Origin: Hydnum rufescens UP504
Taxonomy: Eukaryota; Basidiomycota; Agaricomycetes; Cantharellales; Hydnaceae
NCBI GenBank assembly: GCA_014904985.1
Contig: MU129457.1
Location: 1-12,386 of the forward strand
DNA length: 12,386 bases
Direction of reading: 5' to 3'
The notes under the pieces were generated by a model that worked only from the letters and a program-made list of their open reading frames with translations, made no database searches and was not told the origin of the DNA. Shown here in pieces: positions 8,391 to 12,386 of the stretch (positions within the stretch are counted from its first letter, which is position 1; each line of letters opens with the position of its first letter). Made by a program: the position numbers and the translations under genes.

Positions 8391-8698
8391 GGCACCATGT
8401 GCAAAGAGGAATTGGGCAACTTCCATGCATTATAATTGGCCAAAATTTGAGTATTTTGGTGGCATGTATATATATTTTATGGGCGATGAAACAAATTGGA
8501 TGATTGCACCAATTTTCAGTTTCTCATGCCTTCAATTTCCTGGATTCAGGAAATTGAAGGTGTGAGAAACTGAAAATTGGCGCAATCATCCAATTTGTTT
8601 CATCACCCATAAAATATATATACATGCCACCAAGATACTCAAATTTTGGCCAATTATAATGCATGGAAGTTGCCCAATTCCTCTTTGCACATGGTGCC
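8391..8698. repeat. 308 bp near-perfect palindrome (foldback or MITE-like)
   Basis: Two arms of 152 bp surround the loop GATT (8543-8546). Comparing the left arm with the complement of the right shows five mismatches and no gaps, about 97% pairing. Outer ends read GGCACCATGTGC and GCACATGGTGCC. Arm boundaries are exact: the left arm starts at the base after the LTR end. No target duplication is visible and no protein is encoded. A transcript would fold into a long hairpin that could feed RNA silencing. Confidence 0.95.
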
Positions 8699-8902
8699 TT
8701 GATGCAATCCAACAGACTATCATTTATTCCTCCACCTGTCTTAGACAGATATCTACTACTTATTATTTATTTTTGATCTAGGTATTTATTATCTATCCAT
8801 ATGGGGTTGGTACTGCCCTAATTGGGTGTTCTTTCAAGCCTGGAAAGTCCCAGCATTGAGGAGTTTGTTTTGATGCTTACCTAATCCATTTGTTTCATAT
8901 AT
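8699..8902. other. AT-rich unassigned stretch before the exon/intron array
   Basis: No coding frame or repeat was recognised. The last part (CTTACCTAATCC, then TTTCATATATAG at 8891-8902) looks like a branch site and 3' splice site and may be the end of an intron whose start lies upstream or was lost to insertion. Confidence 0.4.
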
Positions 8903-8977
8903 AGGACTCAACCACAGGGTCCCAAGGAACTAGAAGAGGACCACATCCCCCACTGCCATGGGTGTGTGGTCATATAG

Positions 8978-9084
8978 GTGAGTACCTCTCCACTATGTAT
9001 GGCTGTGCAAAAAGGGCAGCCAAGCCTGCCCTTTTTGCATGTCTTTAACACTTTAACTAACATTTAGTAATATTTCCATTCTAG
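8978..9084 (+). other. Intron-like segment 1 (107 nt)
   Basis: It runs GTGAGT to TTCTAG with ACTAAC as branch site. The stem TGCAAAAAGGGCAG (9006-9019) pairs perfectly with 9026-9039 around a 6 nt loop. The exon before it ends with an imperfect hairpin whose outer arms are GACCACA and TGTGGTC. Confidence 0.75.
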
Positions 9085-9240
9085 GTTTAAGGTTGTGCAC
9101 CTGATACAAAACCTGTGACCCCACCCGCAAATGAATGCAGGCCGAAATGCATCCAATACACTGCATACATAGCCCCCAAGGTCACACAATGACAGATAAA
9201 GGACCACACACCCACTTCAGTGGGTGTGTGGTCCTACTAG

Positions 9241-9350
9241 GTGAGTGTTCAACCAGAAACCTACAGTAGCACCAAAAGAGCAGCACTAGCTGCTCTTTTG
9301 GTGCTGCTTCTCTTTGTTTTACTAACAGATTGCATTATTTGTTATTCTAG
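9241..9350 (+). other. Intron-like segment 2 (110 nt)
   Basis: It runs GTGAGT to TTCTAG with TTACTAACAG as branch region. The stem GCACCAAAAGAGCAGC (9269-9284) pairs perfectly with 9289-9304 around a 4 nt loop. The preceding exon ends with a perfect 16 bp stem, GGACCACACACCCACT and its complement, about 9197-9230, with loop TC. Confidence 0.8.
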
Positions 9351-9568
9351 GCTTCCCCCCTGCATGAAAATCCACCCAGCAAGAACATGGATGAAGCCCC
9401 CCATAATACCAATGTATGCAGCCACCAAGGATCTCCAGGACCCTATGCAACACCTGATTAGGCATGAACACCAGAACAAATGAATGGCAATGTGCACACA
9501 AAGCCAGAGCAAGAGAATCAGCACAATTGAGTACCCCACACCCACTGCAGTGGGTGAGGTACTACAAG

Positions 9569-9673
9569 GTAAGTCTTTTTTCTTGATTTTTTATTCTGTG
9601 GCACAAAAAGAGCAGCATGAGCAGCTCTTTTTGTGCTACATTAATCTAACTAATTTATTATTTAGTTCTCTAG
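9569..9673 (+). other. Intron-like segment 3 (105 nt)
   Basis: It runs GTAAGT to CTCTAG with CTAACTAAT as branch region. The stem GCACAAAAAGAGC (9601-9613) pairs perfectly with 9624-9636. The length is a multiple of three and has no in-frame stop in one frame, so the unspliced reading is also open. The exon hairpin before it pairs GTACC and CACCCACT with their complements around a small bulge. Confidence 0.75.
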
Positions 9674-9839
9674 ATCTTGGACCAGAGCCCCCACAAACAA
9701 ATACCGATGCAACACCCCTGTAACCCCCCCTTATCAGTGCCCACCTGAATGATGGGTGCCCATACAAACTGCCACACATGAGGCAGAGTACAAGGCTCCA
9801 GTACCCCACACCAGCACAGCAGGTGTGGGGTATTACAAG

Positions 9840-9952
9840 GTAAGTTCTTTTTTATTTTTTATTTCTATTCTCATGGTGCAAAAGGAGCAGCATATGCTGC
9901 TCTTTTGCACTGCATTACTGTTGTACTAACATTTCATTAATTATTTCTCTAG
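9840..9952 (+). other. Intron-like segment 4 (113 nt)
   Basis: It runs GTAAGT to CTCTAG with GTACTAAC as branch region. The stem at 9876-9910 (GTGCAAAAGGAGCAGCAT against ATGCTGCTCTTTTGCAC) has one bulged base. The exon hairpin before it pairs GTACCCCACACC with GGTGTGGGGTAT, one G-T pair included. Confidence 0.78.
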
Positions 9953-10269
9953 ATCCTGAACCAGAACCCCTGAAAACCCCCAAGTATGAACCCATGGAAT
10001 GATAGCTGCAAATGATAACTGCAAATGAGCCCCCACAAATGAGAACTGAGGGAGTGCCCCAATGGAACTGGCCCCAACTGCACTTGGACTGCATGAACCC
10101 CCAACTACAGACCTGCCGAACAACACACCAGGAATGAAAACTGGGAACAGAACTGTGCATGACCACATGAATGAAAACTGCAAAGGCCTGCACAAACAAA
10201 AACTGCCAATGACACCCCCTTGAGGGATTGCCCAAATGGAACCCAGGCCCCAACTTGGGTGGATTCCAG

Positions 10270-10394
10270 GTAAGTATTTTTTCTTTAGCTACAATTGTGC
10301 AAGAAGTGGCTGCTCTTCTTGGGCACAGGGTCTATGGATGTAAATACTAATATAATAATAATAATAAATTAATAAATAATGAATAATCTGGCAG
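10270..10394 (+). other. Intron-like segment 5 (about 125 nt, 3' end uncertain)
   Basis: It opens GTAAGTA after a weak exon hairpin (GGAACCCA against TGGGTGGATTCC). The internal stem GTGCAAGAAG with CTTCTTGGGCAC is looser than in the other units. ACTAAT at 10347 could be the branch site and GGCAG at 10390-10394 the 3' end, but a TAA microsatellite blurs this part. Confidence 0.5.
10346..10388 (+). repeat. TAA/AAT microsatellite
   Basis: Interrupted TAA/AAT repeats fill this stretch, immediately before a sharp change to GC-rich DNA. Confidence 0.8.
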
Positions 10395-10434
10395 GGCCCC
10401 TGGGCTGCTTGGGGGGCCCCTGGGGGCCCCCTGG
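10389..10434. repeat. GC-rich GGGGCCCC repeat block
   Basis: Repeated GGGCCCCTGG words include the self-complementary GGGGGGCCCC region at 10411-10420 and GGGGGCCCCC at 10422-10431. No gene is attached to it. Confidence 0.7.
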
Positions 10435-11341
10435 TGTAAACATCTAGTTAGATATAATAAATGCAATGCTCATTATACCTAATATGATGTGGAAAAGTGA
10501 CTGACCAGCCTGCTGTTGTAAGCCAACAGATTCCTTATTTGGGAGACATACATTGCTACCAAATAGAGATCAAGGGAAGTAGTTTCTTTCTTTCTCATTA
10601 CTTACCTAAATAGATCTATATGTTTTCTCTGCAATGAAAAGGGTGCAAATGGCAGACTGGTAGTGGGCTCTGCCACACAGTTGGCCTTAGTCATTATATG
10701 TAAGAAAAGGGAATGAGGCATCGTAGTTCTACTCAGCTTACCTTAGTCTTCTATTAGAGGACTGAGGAAAGCTTTCAGCACAATCCAATGTTCTATACAG
10801 GTGGTGTAATGAAGTGCCTCCCAGATTCAGGAGGGCACTTGTTGTCATACTTGGACAAAGTGGAGTTGACAGGTTGGGAGCAGGGATGAAGGGAAGGGGA
10901 GAAGAGGTAATCACACTGCCCTCAGCACTGGCTTTGGACAGAGGAGCTGGACACAGAGCTAAGCACTGGCTTCACTCTGAGTCCAGGGGGAAAGAGTGCA
11001 GAGGAGTGGGGGTCATGGTGAAAGACATAAAGTAGTGACTGGCCAAGTGGCACAGTCACTATCTAAGGAGAGGATGGGGGATCAGTAAGAGGAAGGTGCA
11101 TTCCTGCTTACTGCTTTCCCTGCTGGTATCTGAAGGTGCAGAGCCCAGGCTAGAGAAAGGCCTAGTATTGATGGCTACTAGACAGGCCAAGCATATAGCA
11201 AGATAGAAGCAGAGTAGAGACAGAGGTTCACAGTTTCCCACTAGGTGATGAAGATCTGGGCAAAGGTTAACTATTGATTCCATGGAATCTGCTGTATATA
11301 CATGACTTTTGAGTCCTAACTTAATTATGTAATACACTATA
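10435..11341. other. Unassigned non-coding stretch
   Basis: Several short open frames exist on both strands, but none shows a recognisable motif, compositional bias or family match. It may be the degraded 3' region of the copia element that follows on the minus strand; no second LTR copy was recognised. The 5' part lies next to the exon/intron array. Confidence 0.4.
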
Positions 11342-11638
11342 TTACAGGTGGGTGAACAACTGATATAAGAGGAAGGCATTCCATAAAAGGAAATACATCC
11401 ATAAGTAGCATATGGCTAGCCTTGATCTTTGACATGCCCACTCAAGGGTGTCTGCATGCTGTTCAATCCCATCATTCCAGCAGAATTTGTCCTTTGGAAG
11501 CAGTTTTATAAGTATATTGGCAAGTTGCTTGTCTGTGGGAATGTACTCAAGTGAGATTGTCTGGTCTTCCAGTTTCTTGTGAACAAAGTGATGCCCAACT
11601 TCTAGGTGGTTTGTCAGCTCTGAAAATCTCTCATTATG
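11342..11638 (-). pseudogene. Ty1/copia polyprotein remnant: C-terminal end of RNase H
   Basis: From about 11638 down, the minus strand reads HLEVGHHFVHKKLEDQ, then ISLEYIPTDKQLANILIKLLPKDKF. This matches the closing block of copia RNase H, where a His-rich strand is followed by a Y-I-P-T-x-x-Q-x-A-D-I-L-T-K-like motif; here the usual Asp of ADIL is Asn. The frame continues about 45 codons to TAA at 11342-11344 without further recognisable motifs. The rest of the polyprotein is missing upstream (higher coordinates), so this is a fragment of an internally deleted copy. Confidence 0.82.
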
Positions 11639-11686
11639 TTATAGAAGGGTTGGGAGCTCTGATGATGTTGGGATAGACAAACTCTA

Positions 11687-11902
11687 CCTGATTACATAAT
11701 CCATATGATACATATAGTTCCCAACTCCTAATAAGGCTTTTCCTCCCTGCTCCAACAGGTTATGGGCCTCCTTAACTCTGTACTTGTGGACTAGCCTCTA
11801 CAGTTGATCTGTGTGATCCTGTGCCCACCCCAATTAGCTCTGGGCTACCTGGATATTTGTTAAGGGTTGTTCATGGCTCAGGGAGGTGATTATGTAATCA
11901 GG
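11687..11902. repeat. 15 bp inverted repeat pair (216 bp apart end to end)
   Basis: CCTGATTACATAATC (11687-11701) and its exact complement (11888-11902) face each other. A further GATTACATAAT copy lies at 11958-11968. No flanking duplication is visible, so a small transposon is not proven. Confidence 0.55.
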
Positions 11903-12115
11903 CCAAGAACAAACAGGAATCCCTTAATATGATTGATGAGGAGGTTTGTGAAGCAAGGATTACATAATGTCACAGAAGACAAGAATGCAGAGGAATGAAG
12001 TGGAGGAACTGAATCCTCAGGGAGACTTGAGATGAGAGGAGGATTGGTGAGAAGAGACAATCACAAAGACATATATTATTGATCTTCTAAGGAGCTAGAG
12101 TACAAGCAGTAGCTA

Positions 12116-12123
12116 CTTATATA
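12116..12123 (-). promoter_or_regulatory. TATA-like box in the putative copia LTR
   Basis: The minus strand reads TATATAAG followed by TAGCTAC, and about 60 nt further a pyrimidine-rich run. It fits an LTR promoter, but a full LTR has not been seen. Confidence 0.35.
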
Positions 12124-12386
12124 CTAAGATCAAGGGAGGATTGGTAAGGAGATTATTAAGGAAGGTGGAGGTGGATGTGCAGCACTTATGTAGCAAGGCC
12201 ACAAGGTCACATGATGTGCTTATGTATGAGGTTACAAGAATGATTCATGACATGATTACCCCATGGTGAACTCACTACAGGGAGACTACATTGACCCTTG
12301 AAGGCCCTTTTTTAAGGTTTTCAAACATACCCTTGAAGGGTTTCCTGATAGCAGGCCAGCACCTGCTACAAAGACTTCACAGCACC

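Larger units (their letters stand above)
8903..10394 (+). repeat. Array of hairpin-bracketed exon/intron-like units
   Basis: Five 5' splice sites (8978, 9241, 9569, 9840, 10270) each follow an inverted repeat in the preceding exon. Each opens an intron-like segment with its own inverted repeat near the middle. The first four end with a CTAAC/CTAAT motif and TTCTAG or CTCTAG. Exon-like segments are 8903-8977, 9085-9240, 9351-9568, 9674-9839 and 9953-10269. Similar stems, splice contexts (GGTNNTANNAG before GTRAGT) and spacing show descent from one duplicated unit. Exons share Pro/Thr-rich readings such as YPTPT, DLGPEPPQ and DPEPEP, but no spliced frame stays open throughout. It could be a decayed repeat-protein gene, a spliced non-coding RNA, or a family of intron-generating elements. 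Confidence 0.75.
11639..12386 (-). other. LTR- or leader-like DNA, possibly 5' part of the deleted copia copy
   Basis: No coding frame is recognisable. On the minus strand there is a TATA-like box (TATATAAG, 12116-12123), then pyrimidine-rich DNA, then CCCTTAACA near 11861-11869 followed by GGTAGCCCAGAGC, which loosely resembles an initiator-tRNA primer site. That order would suit the end of a 5' LTR followed by a primer site, with the LTR start beyond the window. This is inference from layout only. Confidence 0.35.

Noticed and set aside
8216..8503. 95-codon plus-strand open frame
   Set aside because: It spans the LTR end and one palindrome arm, two unrelated non-coding elements.
9484..9723. 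79-codon plus-strand open frame in the array
   Set aside because: It reads straight through a clear GT-AG segment of 105 nt whose length is a multiple of three. Its ends match exon readings, but the middle is intron-like.
8903..10394. CRISPR-like array
   Set aside because: Units are 263-430 bp, variable, and carry eukaryotic splice signals; nothing here fits a prokaryotic array.
11059..11379. 106-codon minus-strand open frame
   Set aside because: No motif, no expected domain, ordinary amino-acid mix, and it overlaps the copia tail in another frame. Treated as chance.
11667..11757. Short LTR-like segment with TGTTGG and CCAACA ends
   Set aside because: About 91 bp is too short for a usual LTR, and there is no matching target duplication on its flanks.

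Overview
The window reads as repeat-rich nuclear DNA of a filamentous fungus, most likely a basidiomycete of the Agaricomycetes. The pointers are short GT-AG introns (51 and 55 nt) inside a transposase, a chromodomain Ty3/gypsy element, a pogo-like DDE transposon, a Zn2Cys6-type cysteine pattern, and strong CpG loss. The species cannot be named from the sequence. No intact cellular gene was found; nearly everything recognisable is mobile or repeated DNA in decay.

Layout. (1) About 97-824 and 3857-4267 are one satellite array with an exact 146 bp step arranged as 292 bp dimers. (2) It is split at a TA dinucleotide by a 3,032 bp pogo/Fot1-like transposon (825-3856) with perfect 16 bp terminal inverted repeats. 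Its minus-strand transposase has two introns, five premature stops, one frameshift, and Asn in place of two catalytic Asp. (3) 4268-4711 is unassigned. (4) 4712-8390 is a 5'-truncated Ty3/gypsy element: RNase H, integrase (DD35E) and chromodomain on the plus strand, then a minus-strand gene for a coiled-coil, Zn2Cys6-like, acidic-tailed protein, then a polypurine tract and a complete 596 bp 3' LTR. (5) 8391-8698 is a 308 bp near-perfect palindrome starting at the base after the LTR. (6) About 8903-10394 is an array of five exon/intron-like units. Each has a hairpin just before a canonical 5' splice site, and a second hairpin inside the intron before a fungal branch-site motif and 3' splice site. 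Stem sequences differ between units but pairing is largely kept. (7) 10395-11341 is unassigned apart from a GC block. (8) 11342-11638 is a minus-strand Ty1/copia RNase H tail, followed to the window end by LTR- or leader-like DNA.

How it fits together. The window is a nested insertion landscape. The stops in the three decayed genes are 11 TGA and 2 TAG, which fits C-to-T change at CpG (CGA to TGA), as expected from cytosine methylation or a RIP-like process. The two parts most worth attention are the hairpin-bracketed exon/intron array (8903-10394) and the antisense zinc-cluster gene carried inside the gypsy element (6798-7710).
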